In this document: positions 23,926-44,852 of the stretch, piece by piece | How positions within the stretch are numbered: position 1 is the first letter of the stretch | How the letters are laid out: each line of letters begins with the position of its first letter | Assembly: GCA_033002965.1 (NCBI GenBank) | Contig: JAURVB010013507.1 | Location: forward strand, 124,001 to 188,000 | Direction: 5' to 3' | Origin: Piper betle | Lineage: Eukaryota; Streptophyta; Magnoliopsida; Piperales; Piperaceae | DNA length: 64,000 nt | Made by a program: the position numbers and the translations under genes | Notes under the pieces: generated by a model | The model's database searches: none | Told to the model about the DNA's origin: nothing | The model's input: only the letters and a program-made list of their open reading frames with translations

Positions 23926-25240
23926 ATGTCCTCGTTTTACTTTGAACACCTCTACTATTTACTATTTATTCATGCATATGCTTCTCTGTGGTACCATTTC
24001 CACTGCCGGCCGGCGCCGTTCTCACTTCACCGCCGCCTTCCTTTTGCAAATGCGAGCGCCGCCTTCCAGTTATGGCTCCTTTTTACGCTGACGAATTTCT
24101 CATTCTCGCGTGACGGTGTCATATGCCATTTTATTTCCCGTTCGCGGCGCAATCTGAATAAAAGAAAAAAGGAGTCTGTTGAAGTTTTTCAGTATCATTC
24201 ACATCTGCTGTTTTTGTTTCCGATGTGCGTTGGGTGATTTAATTAGGATCTTTGGATGGGCATTTTTGTGGCTTCTTAATCAACTTAAAATTTCTGGTTG
24301 CACATGATCATTTGTGTCTGTATGTAGTTGGTTTTTTGGCAACTTTCTGTTTGGGATTCTTTTTTTTTTTTGATAAATGGGCTGTTGTTGTGGGAGGAGG
24401 GTTTTGGTAGTTAAAAACGCCCCTGACCCAAATATTTGGTAGACAACGGTGGATGATATCGTGATAACTCACGAAAGATGAGAAAATTTTCTATGATCTA
24501 CACCTTGTATAGCTTATATGAATTATATATTTAATTTAAACATTTTTAGTGGCTTTCACAAAATAAAATTTACATATATTAAAAGTAAGAGTGTTTGAGT
24601 ATGAGGTTGATAAAATTTTATCATTTTTTAGTATCATTATCACCTTTTTTTAAATAATTAAAAGATATACAAGTTAATAGACATTTTAAAATTGAAGTTC
24701 TATTATAATTATTTTGATGATTCAGATGAAAGGTTACTAAATGTAAAATTCATAATAATTATTATAATTTATTATTTATTTATTTACGTAATTAGGATCC
24801 ACTGAATTGTTAAAAATAAAAGATAGTAACTTATGTAAGCTATGAAGTGTAACTCGTATGTATAGAAGGCGGCTCATGAAAGATTCTTTGACAAGATGTT
24901 CAAATTCAGGTATCAGCGTTATATTTGACTAAACTGTTTAGAGAGATTGACAACTTGTGTGGAAGAAAAATGTGATGGTGGTGCCATTTTCTTCTTGCGC
25001 ATGTTTCAACGCGCAGTTGTTATTATTTTTTTTCATTTTTATATCCCAAATGAACACCTGACTGCAAAATTTCTTTATGGATCTAGAGGTGTCTTCTTAT
25101 GTTTTTAGTTACATTTGAAAGCCTTATTGCCATGTCTGCTCTTGGAATATCAAAGGCATAATCTTGAGTAACTTGTTATTTGAGCACAAACTGCCATTCA
25201 CTCAACTCAAGACTCAGAACGTTGGAAATTTTCTTTTCAG
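23926..25240. other. Intergenic before the carrier pseudogene
   Basis: A moderately GC-rich patch at 23990-24150 could be a former leader region. The rest is AT-rich. No domain is recognisable. Confidence 0.4.
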
Positions 25241-25521
25241 CTAATTTGTGGAGGACTTGCTGTATGCACTGCAGCATTTTTTACGACTCCTTTTGATGTA
25301 GTGAAGACCAAGTTACAAACTCAGGGAGGGCAGATAGGGTAGTTGGTGCCCATCGCCGATTGGTTCAGTCAGGATATCTAGCCAACCCATTTTTATTCAT
25401 CTATACCTGACATGTACATAAACTTTTATGAATCAGATTCCTGGATCCCATTTACAATATAAGGGTGTTCTTCAAGTTCTTCAGAAGTAGCAACGAATGA
25501 AGGCTTAAGGGAGCTCTATAG
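25241..25521 (+). pseudogene. Mitochondrial carrier (SLC25) pseudogene fragment
   Basis: After a TTTTCAG acceptor the frame reads LICGGLAVCTAAFFTTPFDV followed by VKTKLQTQ. This is the mitochondrial-carrier signature Px[D/E]xx[K/R] at the end of an odd-numbered helix. It then hits TAG at 25340. A second piece at 25436-25521, after ATCAG, reads IPGSHLQYKGVLQVLQ and then, in another frame, ATNEGLRELYR, matching the matrix-loop part of the same repeat. Carriers move metabolites across the inner mitochondrial membrane with six helices; here only about one repeat survives, with a stop and a frameshift. No other exons are visible nearby. It is non-functional debris. Confidence 0.75.
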
Positions 25522-26271
25522 GTATTGTCGACTTTCCAGTTTAGGAACACAGAATGCCATGACCAGGTGATTCTTTAGTAAGCAGGATTAAATGTAAAAC
25601 TGGAAATACGTATCAATTTGTTTTTGTTATGTGCTGCCTTTGGAGTAATACATAGACAGTGAGAACTGTTGAAAGGTCTACAATGAGGTGTCAAGTAGCT
25701 GAACACAAAACTTTGTGCAGATGCTAATCTACATGTTTCTGATAGCCTTAAACCTTGCCTTTTAAAGAAGGTAAGTGCATTGTGGATTTGATGCATTGTA
25801 AACTGTCTCTGAACATTTGGTCTGATTTGATGCAATTCGGTAGGTTAAGCTTATTTTGGTTAATAACTGTTAATAGGCAGCTTTTCCCTGACGAGGAAAA
25901 CATTTTAGCGGAGGTTGGTTATGTATGTTTCCAAGGTGCACGCTTCATACGAGTTCTTCAAAGGGTATTTTCTACAGAAGTCCCCATTCTCTAAATGGCT
26001 TGCTACAGTTTGGATATTTAGATGTTTTCGCCGAAAACCTTTAAGGTCTTCGACTTCTCAGCCATCTATGATTGAATGCAACGTGCAGTTGCTTATGTAT
26101 TGTAATGAATAGAAACAACTATGAAACATGAGCTTCAAGCCGCTGATCCAAGTAACATTTACCCCGTAGGCCGTAACATCTGATAGATTCGCGCAAGCTG
26201 GCTCAGACATCCCACTTATAATTCTCTTCTCCACTATTTTGCTGCCCATCAAGGGTCCATGGATCAAACAG
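25522..26271. other. Spacer between two pseudogene fragments
   Basis: No recognisable coding sequence. The last 130 bases may be badly decayed aquaporin sequence. Confidence 0.4.
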
Positions 26272-26607
26272 ACCCTCGCTCCCTTTCCTATTGGATTTGC
26301 TGTTTTACTTGTCTGCCTTGCTACCATTCGCATCACAGGAAGTGGCATCAACCCTGCCAGGTCTCTTGGAGCTGCTGTCATGTAGAACAATGAAAAAGCA
26401 TGGGATGGCATGGTAAAATAAATAACTTTTCTCCTGCCATTTTTGTACTAATTTCAATCGGAGGTATGTCTAATCTAATGTACATTCTTATTTTCTTTTC
26501 TATCTACAGAGGCTGTTCTGGGTTTGACCCTTCATTGGAGCTGCTCTTGCTGCTACAACGACCACCAGAGGGTGATCAGAGCCATCCCCTTCAAGGCCAG
26601 AGATTAG
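26272..26607 (+). pseudogene. PIP-type aquaporin pseudogene, last two exons
   Basis: The first piece (26272-26412) reads [20 protein letters not shown], then [16 protein letters not shown], a TAG, and NNEKAW. GxNPARS is the second NPA box of the water pore. A GT donor follows at 26413. A second exon from 26510 reads LFWV, TGA, PFIGAALAA and, after a frame change, RVIRAIPFKARD then TAG, which is the PIP C-terminus. Plasma-membrane intrinsic proteins are water channels. In-frame stops, a frameshift and the missing first half of the protein make this a relic. The retained intron shows that it derives from a genomic copy, not from a processed transcript. Confidence 0.85.
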
Positions 26608-28736
26608 TCTTCATGTCACAAACTGTCTAGGGTTTCTTTGTGGTTTCATTCCTTTGTACTTTCTTTTTCTGATGACATGCATTTCCCTGCATTTACCTAA
26701 TGTGGACTTTGTTATGTGAATTGTGCTGTTTAATGCTCATATAGAGATATAGTGTGAAGGCTCATTTTGGAAGTCCGACGAACATCTCGGTTCTTTCATT
26801 TTAATTAGCAAAAGGAGATCGGTTAAGTGGATTTCATATAGAGATAATGTGAAGGTTCATTTTAATTTTTGACCAAAAAATTTTACTATTTGTAATCAAT
26901 CACATAGATGTTAATTTATAGCCCATGTCTCCGACACCTTTTCGATATCCCGAGGAAGAAGAAGAAGTATGAGTTTAGCTCCAAACCTTTCGACTAGTAG
27001 GTTGTCCCTCAAATTGTACCATCTACTTGATAAAGTCTTGTTTGGTTGTTTGACTCGTATTCAAATGAGGTGGTCTCCAATCATAATAAGCTCAATATTT
27101 TGTCTAAAAATTGAAAATTAGACACTAATTATATCAATTTTATTTCCAAAATAAAATTAAAATAATAAACTATAGAACCTTGTTATGACAATTTAAAGTA
27201 AGAATATAGAAATTTAAGGAATGATTATGTTATTTCATTCACAATATTATGACAAATTAGGATATCTTAGGTCTTAAAAGCAAATATTTGATAAATTATA
27301 CTAAAGGAAAATATAAACAAATACAAATTAAGCTAGTTCAAGGTTGAATTAGATTAAGAACAACTCAAAATCAAAGATAATTGAGCTAGACTAGGGTTTA
27401 GAAAAACTTGGTTTGACTTACTAGATGATTACCCCCTATATATTAGTTAGGTGACAAAATGTTATCATATATAGCATGCTAAAGGGTAATATAAAAAAAT
27501 GCAAACTAATTAGCTCAAACTCGACTCAAATTTAAATCAGATTGACAACCTATAAGCTCAACTCAAACTCAAATTGCTCAAACTTAAAAGACATATACAT
27601 CGAGCTTAGGATAAGCAACACTCAACTTAAAGGACTCTACTCGATTCAATTCCTTTATTGATTCCTAAATTTATATTTTTAATGCAAGTTATGTGTGCTC
27701 TCACCTACTAACAAGCTCAAACCCACCTAATATAGATAATGCTTGGGGTTAGCGTATTGAGGTTAGGTGCAGTGTCATTAAGGTTGAAAACGTTGAAGTT
27801 AAGGTTTTCTTGCCTTCGTTGCCCAAGGCATTTATCATTATCATTCACCAATTTTGCACTATTTATCATTACCAAACTCTTAACCATTGAATGAATTTTC
27901 CCCTACTATCATTTTTTGACTATTTTGTTCGACGATAAACACTTAATAATTGCAAAATTTTGACTTGAGCCGAAGCATCTAATAAAAAAATTGTAACTTT
28001 CATGCCACTTGCACTATATATTTATGCTAAATTAAAAAGGATTTAGAAGGGTATCCAAAAATAGGCAATCTTAATTATATATAATAATAATGCTATTTAA
28101 TTTCAAAAAATCCAAAAAACCATTATTTTACCTTAAAAGACTAGCAGCGGTTACTTCAATACCAAATCTGTAAAATGATAACTTTTGTCTTTACGTGCAA
28201 TTAAATTTGTACATTTTTGTGTAAAAAATTTAAAAAATTAATTATTTTTATTTTACTAAATAATTACTACAAATGGTGCGTAAAATATTAAACCGGCAGG
28301 GCCCTTACATTCATGTTTTAAATACTGTATCGTACCACCAGTCATATCTGATATATCGCATATAGTCTATAAATCCAATACGATTTAAATTTTTGTACCA
28401 TTTTAATCGGTAATCAATTATTTAGTATGAAATTTTAAAGAGATCGGATATTTTGTTAAAAATAAAAATTGCAATATTTTATTTATCATTTTAAGATATA
28501 GCTCCACCCAATTCGACCTCTAACAGTATACGACCTCAAAATTAGACATTAGTCACGAGCGCCATATTCGTAACACTTGGTTATCACATTCATCCCGCGG
28601 CCAGGATCGAGATAACGATAAAAAGGAAGCCGACATAACGTTCTTGACTTGTCTGACTTCCCACCATTCAGGACATGGTCTGCTGTTCTTCCTATCCTCT
28701 CCCGTCTTTCCACTTCTCCACTCCTCACCTTCATCC
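26608..28736. other. AT-rich intergenic region, nothing recognised
   Basis: No gene is seen. Near 27500-27660 there are degenerate phrases such as CTCAACTCAAACTCAAATTG resembling the arms of the hAT MITE at 12736. Near 28320-28400 a phrase with GTATCG and CCAATACG resembles one at 63740-63830. Confidence 0.4.
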
Positions 28737-31700
28737 ATGGCGTATCCCACTCCCTCCTCCGGTCAGTACTGACCAACCCTCTGGACACTCTTTCTCGTGA
28801 CAAAAACATCATGCATGCATGCATATATCTATATATATATATATAATATATAAAGAGAGCCGGTTGGATGAGGCATGGCTCTTATAAACTTTTCCCATAT
28901 ATAAATATGGTTTCTTGGTTTTTCTCGAATTGGATTGGATATGCCCAGGTTGCAGTGTAGTCTTGGTTTTGATCATTTGTGTGATAGTGGGTCGAAGAAA
29001 TTGCGACCAATTATTGGTTTTTTTTGTTTTGTTTTGGGGGTGATGTGTGTGGTTGTGCAGGGGGAAATGGGCTGCTTCTGGCTTCGTTGGGGAGCATGAC
29101 CTCTTGATCGTTGGACCTGGTGCATTGGGCAGCATTGTGGCAGAGCAATGGCGGATGGTATATGCTTGATAATTCGAATTTGGTATTGTTGGCTAATGAT
29201 GTTCTGCATTTGAGATAATGTATATCTCGCTCCAGTTTTTGAAACTTGCCATAAGTAACAAGTTATAAACCTTTCGTTTTTTTGGATTTCATAACTTTTG
29301 GTTTTGCTATTGTTGGCTCATGAAACAATTGTCTGGCACTTGTTTTTGGAATTAACCTCAAAAAAGTGATGTTCTTAAATCTTGTTTTTTATTGTTATCC
29401 GAAAAAGGATAGGGTTGGGGGCATGGATGAATATTATTTCAGTGATCGAATGCTTTCACATGTATATAATATGATCCAAAACGATGTAGAAGTCACAAAG
29501 TCCCACTGATGTCCTGTTTGTTGGAAGCTTTTGGGATTTTGAGATTGAGGCCAATGGCTCGGGGATCATGAGATGACTGCTTACTGAGAATTACTACGGT
29601 CATCTTTAACATTTCAATACAAAGCTTATAACAATGACAATTGGTTTGCTTTAACTCTTTATCTGGCAAGTGATCCCTCTCTCTTCTAGTCATTAGTCGA
29701 TCTTATATTATTTACCACTTCTAGGAAACTACAAATTGTTTATTTGAATTTATTTAGCTGGTGTATGAACTTTTCTGGTATGCTGAACAATCAAGTTTCC
29801 CACAAACCAGGATCACCCAGATTCCCAAATTATTGGAGAGACATTGACGACAGACCACCATGATGAATTGCTGAAGTTGGGATTAAAACCCTGCTTAAAG
29901 GGTTCAACAGGAACACAACAATTTCCATATGTCATATATTGTGCTCCACCATCTCGCACCCCTGATTACCCTGGAGATGTCAGGTCAGCAGAATAGTCAA
30001 TATAAAACAATAAAGCCATGGCATTGGTTATGCTCTTACTTTTTGTTTTCAGTTTTTGACAGTTAAAAAACACCCTTATCAATTTCTTTACGCTACTAAT
30101 TTATCAGCAGGTAGCTGACGTTCTTATTGCATACTATAAAAATCAATTTGGTGTGAAGATACTGTTTCTGATCTTCCTGTCTTGGAGAAGTAGTAGTCAG
30201 TACTTGCTTACTCAAGATATAAGACTATATATGTGTAATATTTGCGATGCTATATTGATTCCTTACGTCATTGATAGCTCCATCTCATGGGAATAAGTTG
30301 AAGAGCAACGACATGGGCTATGTAAAAATTTCATTTGGCAGATTCAGTTTCTTGCTTATTTCAATATGTATCACCTTTTCATAATTTGTAAGAGTTTCTC
30401 TTCCACTCAAATTGATTTTTTAAATGGTGAACTTGTATACAGGCAGGCTGCTTTACGTTGGAGGGGTGATGGTTCTTTCTTGTTTACATCAAGCACTGCT
30501 GTCTATGATTGCAACAACAATGGTTTATGCGATGAGGTGTTGCTTTTAATATAAAGAGTGTTGTGTCGGTAGCTAAGATTATACTTCTTCCTTTATAACT
30601 TGCAGTTATGATGACCCTATGTGATAGTATTCAATTATAAAATCATGCTGTGTTTCTCTTTTAATATGTGGATAGAAGTATATGGATGTATGCTGTAATA
30701 TTTTTCAATTTCAATGCAAGTTATGGGTAAATTATATCAATCTCAACATTGTAGCTGGTGCAATTTCTGTTGCTTCAGTTATTGGCAGTACCGTTCATGA
30801 AGTCCGAATTTTCCTGTGAGAAACTTAATGGATTCTTGGATTTTGAACTTTAAATTATACCAACATTTCAAGTTGGACTCATACCTGTATGTCTATAATC
30901 AAAATGAAAGCTACACCAAGTTTTTTAATGGTAAATTTTTTAAACTACAAACAAATTGCTGGAATGTGACCTTTTAATTCTACCCCTTGACTAGTTTTAA
31001 CATATAATTCTATCTGAATTATCATTGGCCGCATCTCTCAGTAAATTACAAGTCATTAGAAAGCAAAAACAGCACTTTGGGCAATGCAATCTAGCTATAA
31101 AGTAATGATGCTTAATTCTTAACTTTCTGTTGTGTAAATTATGATTTCAGAGTGTCTCTGCAGGACTCACCAATAGTGCCCCTAGGTAGAAGCCCCAGGA
31201 CTGATGTGCTTCTCAAAGCAGAAGAGGCAGCTTTGGAAGCTGGCGGTTGTGTCCTTAGGTTGGCAGGGCTTTATATATCCTTGCACTTGTTTCAATATAC
31301 TTGTATCAAATTTTAGCATTAGTTTCTTAATAGTTTCAACAATTTATGATTATAATGCTAGTAGTTCTTTTGTTGATTATATATTGTATAGTAACATTCG
31401 AAAACCCCAAAGTATTTTGAGTCAAGTTTGCCTACTTGATTCACATTGCCACACAGCTTTTGCTTGACAATTTTACGAGGTAGATAGAGGTGCACACAAA
31501 TATTGTCTGGAGAAAGGAAAAGTTGAAGCTCGCCCAGATCACATCCTTAATCTAATTCACTACGAGGTGCTTTGTGAAGTTTTTTCCCCCTCGCAATAGC
31601 TCATGCTGCCCTAGAACTTTTCCTTTCAAGAGACATGTTTGATGATTTTCTTGCATGAATCTTTATCTTTCTGCACTTGTTCAACAGGATGCTGCATCAC

Positions 31701-32437
31701 TTTCAGTTGCAATTCTTAAAATGAAGGTTCGAGGACAGATTTTTCTGGGTTGTGACAATCATCCTCTCTCAAGGTTGCCTCCTCTTTTCTTTATCTCATC
31801 TATATTTGTCTCTGCATATGCTTAGTACGGCTTACATCCGTACATTCTTCTCTCTAGTGACAATGATCCTACATCACTTTCAATTGCCACTTTGAACTTA
31901 ACTGCCTCAATAGTTTTGAGGTCAGCCATTTGCAAACAATGACAAAGGTCGTCGATGATCGTCGAAGTATGTCAGAGCTTACTCTGTCTGTCTGTGACTT
32001 CCTTTGCATTGGTCTGCACATTTGTTATGGCTATGTGAAGACCTTGTCTTAGAGTTATCTATGGAGCTCGATGTTAAGTTAAATGCACATTCTTAAACAG
32101 AAACTTAGCAAACATTCAACATTTCGTCTCCACAATTTCCGTTATAAATTTTTTTGCATTTTTCCAGACAGGAAATAATGGACTGCGTGAACAGAAGTGG
32201 GAAGTTCAGCAAGAAGTTTGAGGGTTTTACAGGTAGGTTCTTTATCATTGTCATCCATGAAAATTTGAAAAATTTTAGGAGCATGGAATTGGCCGAGTTA
32301 AACAAAATTTCATGGCTCGATGCGCAGGCACAGATGATCCCCTTGGTAAGCAGCTAAATAACTCGAAAACTCGAGCCAAGATAGGATGGGAACCCAAACA
32401 TTCAAGCTTTGCCCACTTCCTTGAATCTCTAGAGTGA
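28737..32437 (+). CDS. NAD(P)-binding Rossmann-fold (atypical SDR-like) protein, nine exons
   Basis: Exons 2-9: 29061-29157, 29811-29983, 30443-30536, 31164-31274, 31477-31566, 31688-31773, 32168-32232, 32328-32437. All junction phases agree, giving about 284 residues. It resembles the plant family of Arabidopsis At1g19690; the substrate is unknown. The dinucleotide loop is LLIVGPGALGSIVAEQW. Downstream come LTTDHHDELLKLG, FPYVIYCAPPSRTPDYPGD, FLFTSSTAVYDCNNNG, SPRTDVLLKAE, the ILNLIHYEDAAS segment, IFLGCDNHPLSR and RAKIGWEPKHSSFAHFL. Exons 5 and 6 are joined by an AT-AC intron, listed separately. Exon 1 is uncertain. The placed exon (28737-28765, MAYPTPSSGQ) needs a weak GTACTG donor. The stronger donor at 28762 gives a frame without an ATG. 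A missing base in exon 1 could explain this. Confidence 0.88.
31275..31476 (+). other. U12-type AT-AC intron in the Rossmann-fold gene
   Basis: Intron 5 starts ATATCCTT, the exact minor-spliceosome AT-AC donor consensus, and ends TTTTAC. The sequence TTGCTTGAC at 31460-31468 matches the U12 branch-site consensus TTCCTTRAY at eight of nine positions. Its branch adenosine is about nine bases from the end. Joining TAT|GAG in phase 0 restores LRLAGLYEVDRGAH without a break. No GT-AG alternative that I tried keeps the frame. Length is 202 nt. Confidence 0.85.
31858..31896 (+). repeat. Decayed echo of exon 7 inside intron 7
   Basis: GTGACAATGATCCT resembles the end of exon 7 (GTGACAATCATCCT). The following ACATCACTTTCAATTGCCAC resembles its beginning (GCATCACTTTCAGTTGCAAT). 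It looks like a partial, degenerate exon duplication; it is too short and damaged to be used. Confidence 0.5.
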
Positions 32438-33347
32438 AGCATTGGAGTAATCTCAACACTGTTTAATAAAATTCTGATGTAGATGCAACCTTACTTTGTC
32501 CAAACATTCAAAGCATTTTCTTGGGACAATCAAATGTGTACTTTGGCTAAGACCCAACTTTTACATTGCTATAAAAATCATATTTATGCTCCCATTGAGT
32601 TGGGACGTTAAAAAATTTTATATAAAATCTCAACCAAATGTCACAATTTTTACAACCGATCTCGCCAGTAACCACACTTGAAAAAAGCTATTTAATTTTA
32701 TTACGCTTTGTAAAAATTTTTCGAAAATTCACCAACACTTGATATATTTTTCCAACGTTATATCAAACAAACACGTTTTATTAACCGTTACCATTAACAA
32801 TTTTACATTTTTTTAACAAACAGGCTCAAATAACACAACCAAACACCAAAAAATGTGTTTCATACCACTCTTTTCCAAGCATCCACGATGAAAGATTTTA
32901 AGTATTTTTATCACCCTTTTCCAAAGTTTAGGGCAGAATTAGCTTTGCCATTTGTAGATCACTTCACCAAATATGTACTCTAGAATAAGAATCACACAGG
33001 TCTCCTGAAGGACGATCATATCACCAAGAACTCGATCTCAATGTCAATCAAAGGTCATGCATTTCTGGGTAAAGATTTCCTTCTTTAATTAGTGAGTTAA
33101 TAACATCTTTAGTATATTAAGCTCTCTAAGCTATAGAGAGCTTGCATGAATAAAACCCATGCAAAAATTGCCCGAGTCTTCAAGAACATCAGAAATGTAA
33201 CTTACATGACACCATAGAGTATGTCATACACCTCTGGGTTTACCAAGTATCCGTATGATTGATAGAGAAGGCTGAAGGCTTAGATTAACAATGACTGCAA
33301 GGCGAGCCAACCGATGAGTTCAAAATGATTTTTGTTCAGCAAATTAC
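32438..33347. other. Tail-to-tail spacer between the Rossmann-fold and ISWI genes
   Basis: This holds the 3' ends of two convergent genes. I see no other gene. Confidence 0.6.
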
Positions 33348-41241
<7,894 letters not shown>

Positions 41242-44200
41242 CGAAACCCTACCCTCGCCGGAGGGGCTGCAGCGCAGATCGGAGCGGACGAGATCGTCGC
41301 CGGCAACTCCCCGGCGGCGGCGACGGCGGCGGCGGGGCGGCGGCTGGAATGGTGGGGCGGCCGGCGGTGGCGAGGGGGCGTTTTATAGAAGCCCTTGTAA
41401 TTTGTGGGAAATGAGGGGTGTCTTTGTAAGGGTGGAATCTGGAAAAGGGGCTTTTTTGGGGAGTGGGGCCCGTGTTTAGGAATGTTTTGGTGGGCTGATT
41501 TTCCCGCCAAGTCTCCAATGTAGCGGCGAAAATTTCCCGCCGGATTGCGGGGCCGGCGATTTTGGGTGGATCCTGGTCGTTGATTTGTCTGTGGGCCTCC
41601 CGCTTCATGAATCATGTTCATAAAGTTGAGCTGCTCCGGCTCGGTCTCCAACCATTTTTATTTTTATATCAATTTTCTTCTTCTTCTTCTTTTTTTCGAT
41701 AGCTTAGCAGGTAGACTTATAAGAAAGAAAGATGTGAGTGGATGCAATAGATGCAAATGGATGGGAGTTGTGGGAGGGGAAAGGCTGGGAGGAGGACAGG
41801 GGTTGGAATGAAAAGGGTGGAGAAAGAAAGGGCCCGATGTGATTTACACAGGTAACACACTATCAAAAATATCATGGACCGAGAACGAAAGAGTTTGTTT
41901 CGATTCAGACTTCAGAGGCCACAAGAGAAACAATACCATGACAATCCCTACAAATGATATACCAGAGATCAACGTTCAAGATTTCTAACTCGATATTAAA
42001 CGAGTTAGGTCTGGACTCGTACTCGTTTAATTCGGCTCGATTTAAAGTTTGATACTTTATATTAAGATAAATTTTTTCACTATATTTATCTTAAATTTTG
42101 TAGACACATGAAATCAAATTACAGACTATCATTATATGATATCAAATTTAAATGAATTTATGCATAGTTTAATAATCTTTTATGTATAATTATATTAAAG
42201 TTGAGATATTTTTATTATAAATTAAATTTTGGTATGAATTATACAAAAAAAATAACATCAATAAATCGAATCAAGCTAACTCGAACTCGAATTTACTCTA
42301 TGACTCATTAGTTAGACTCAAACGTAAAATCAAACTAGCCGAGTTTGAACTGAATAAAGCTCTTCTTGAATCACCAGATGAGCACCACTACAACACTAAG
42401 AGTAGCATCAAAACAAAAATCATCGTGCTGAATAATAGCATTACGTTCAAAGTGCTTCAAATTATGAATGATATGATTTCGTCTTTCAACCATAATCAAG
42501 CAATGGAGAACAAATTCGTATGCTTGGTTTTCTAGGACTTTGTATTGATTCATTGAAACAAGGAATTTGAGTCAATCCTTGGTAGTGGTAATGTTTATTC
42601 TTTTAAGATCTTATGCTAAATAGTGACAATCAAACAGCCTTAGTGACTGAGCAATCTTGAAAGATGTGAACAATAGTTTCATCAACTTAAAGATAAGTAG
42701 GGCAAACAAACTTATCAACAACTTTTCTTTTGTGAGGATTAATGTGTTTGATAGTCTGTTTTAGCAAGAAATGATTGTTCATGAAGTAGTTTGCCACAAT
42801 ATTAATTACCTATTGACTAACACAAATTCTTTCAATAGCTGAAACATTGTGTTGTTTCTAACATGAAATTTTTGTCTCAATTTCTTTATAAGAAACTATA
42901 ACCATTTAATATTTTGCCATCCATGAAAAATAGACATGCCAAAGTAAGTTGTACCGTTTGGGATAGGAGTCATTAAAATTTTTTTTAATGATTAATTTAT
43001 TATGGTTTAAGGTTTAGGGTTTAAGTCTTACAAACCTTGGCCCAATGTGACTCGGGACTTTGAGACCTTTTGCTAGTTGGATAAGTTGTTACCTTTTGGA
43101 CCATACTTGTAGGCCAAATATTGGATTTTGAATACACTAATGTAGTATTTTATGGTGGCGTGTACCCTGTACACAGTAGTTTTGCTGATCAAGGTCTAAG
43201 TATGTCTCTGAGAAATTCTTGGAATTGTTATAAGACTGAAACAAACCAAATTCTACCATCTTACCATACCTCAATAGTTCAACCTAGATTATGTACAAAT
43301 GAGTTTTGGTATTAGGCTGTAATATACTATGAAACAACATACTATTTCTCAAATGATCTAATCGAAAGTGGGATCAAGTCATCAAAAGGTGGGAACCTTG
43401 CTTCCCATGAAGATCTCCAAGGGATTAATGATGTAGAGGACAAACCTCTCTGGTAAAAAAATGACCAATTGTCAAGGGTATGTGCTATGTCAATTGACCA
43501 TTTTCTTATGGTTAACCGAATTTTGCCACGGGAAACAGCCACGGTGACACCATGGCACTTGTGACGGAGACAAATTTGTGATTGTCACCAGGTGCGGTGG
43601 CAAAGTGTAGGCACGGCTACGTGCTGTGGCAATGGTGAGGCTACCAATGGTCCATGGCCAGCCCCAGCATAGCCATCGACGGCCATGGCAAAGCTTAGTC
43701 ACTACTATCCATGTTGGGATTTTAACACACAAAAATCCCAAAACTCCATAATGTGTGTTTTGACAAGACAAACCAATAGAGGATAAAAGATATATGACAC
43801 ACAAAACAAAAGTGGAAACTTTTCAAATTGAAAGAAAACTACAACCAAATACATAAAATTAGTAAAACTATTCTTTAATGAGTGAAACCACTCCCCAATA
43901 CATGCGAAAACTTCACCCCAATAAAAGTAGAAAACACTACCAAGTGTGAAAAACTCCACCCTAATGAGTAATGCTACTCCTAATTACAAACCATAGACAA
44001 AAGGTATAAAAAAAGAAATTAACCATTGTTGATCATATCGAAAAACCCGAAGTCATATCTTCTCCTCACAACGAATAATTTTTCTTTCTTCTCCCACATG
44101 CACCACCAATGGTGACCCTGTCTAGATGTCCAACCTCTTATGTCTCCCCTAAAAAGAACACTTCATGGAACTTCCCCAAGGGAAAACACATCTAATATAT

Positions 44201-44752
44201 ATATCCAATCACATATTTATAGATTAGAGATATGGAACACCTCTTGGAAATGAACAGCCAACACCAAACACTACTTCCTGAGCATTGGATTGGATTCCTT
44301 ACTAATAAGTCTCTTCTCGTATTTCACAAATTCTCATCGAATTTTTCGTACCTCTTAGATTATCTTCATGTCTTCATTACTTCTCATGTGATTGAATATT
44401 TTCTCATGGGAGGGAATATTTCCTATAATTCTCCCCTTCCCACCCATGAGAAACGCTTTGAAAAAAGCTTCCACTTTACAATGTTGTCGAATACTCGTCA
44501 AACTTGATGCACCATTATTGGCCGCCTATCGACTACCATCACATGATGAGGGAAATATTTTAACACATCTCCCCTCCTAACTCATGTTTAATGTTCTCTT
44601 TCTCCTCTGATTAGAACTTCTAGCACATCTCTCATGCTCGTATAGAAGAAACACCTTTGCTAGCACTGTCTAATAGATATCTTGAAAAAAAATACAAGTC
44701 CCCACAAGCCATGAACCATAGCTTCACGAACTAAAGCTCAAATACCACTTGT
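41242..44752. other. ISWI upstream region and AT-rich intergenic DNA
   Basis: The first 400 bp are the GC-rich leader and promoter side of ISWI. Near 41980-42350 there are phrases (AACGAGTTAGGTCTGGACTC, GCTAACTCGAACTCGAAT) like the hAT MITE arms. Near 43500-43690 a patch repeats the word GGCCATGGCA. Near the right edge the DNA should be the interior of a minus-oriented Copia-like element, but I recognise no protein in it. Confidence 0.45.
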
Positions 44753-44840
44753 TGGGAAATAGCGCTCTAGCGATAACAACCCAGAAAATATTTCTTCTCA
44801 AGATGAAATAAAAACATATATAAGATTAAAGACGAGAAAC
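44753..44840 (-). mobile_element. Copia LTR end with primer-binding site, minus orientation
   Basis: From 44753 the sequence TGTTGGGAAATAGCGCTC, then AACAACCCAGAA and CTCAAGATGAAAT, is the reverse complement of the LTR end at 49490-49562. Just left of it the minus strand reads AGTGGTATTTGAGC, a near-match to the initiator-tRNA primer-binding site. This LTR therefore belongs to a minus-oriented element whose interior lies to the left. Confidence 0.7.
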
Positions 44841-44852
44841 ATGTTAAGATGG

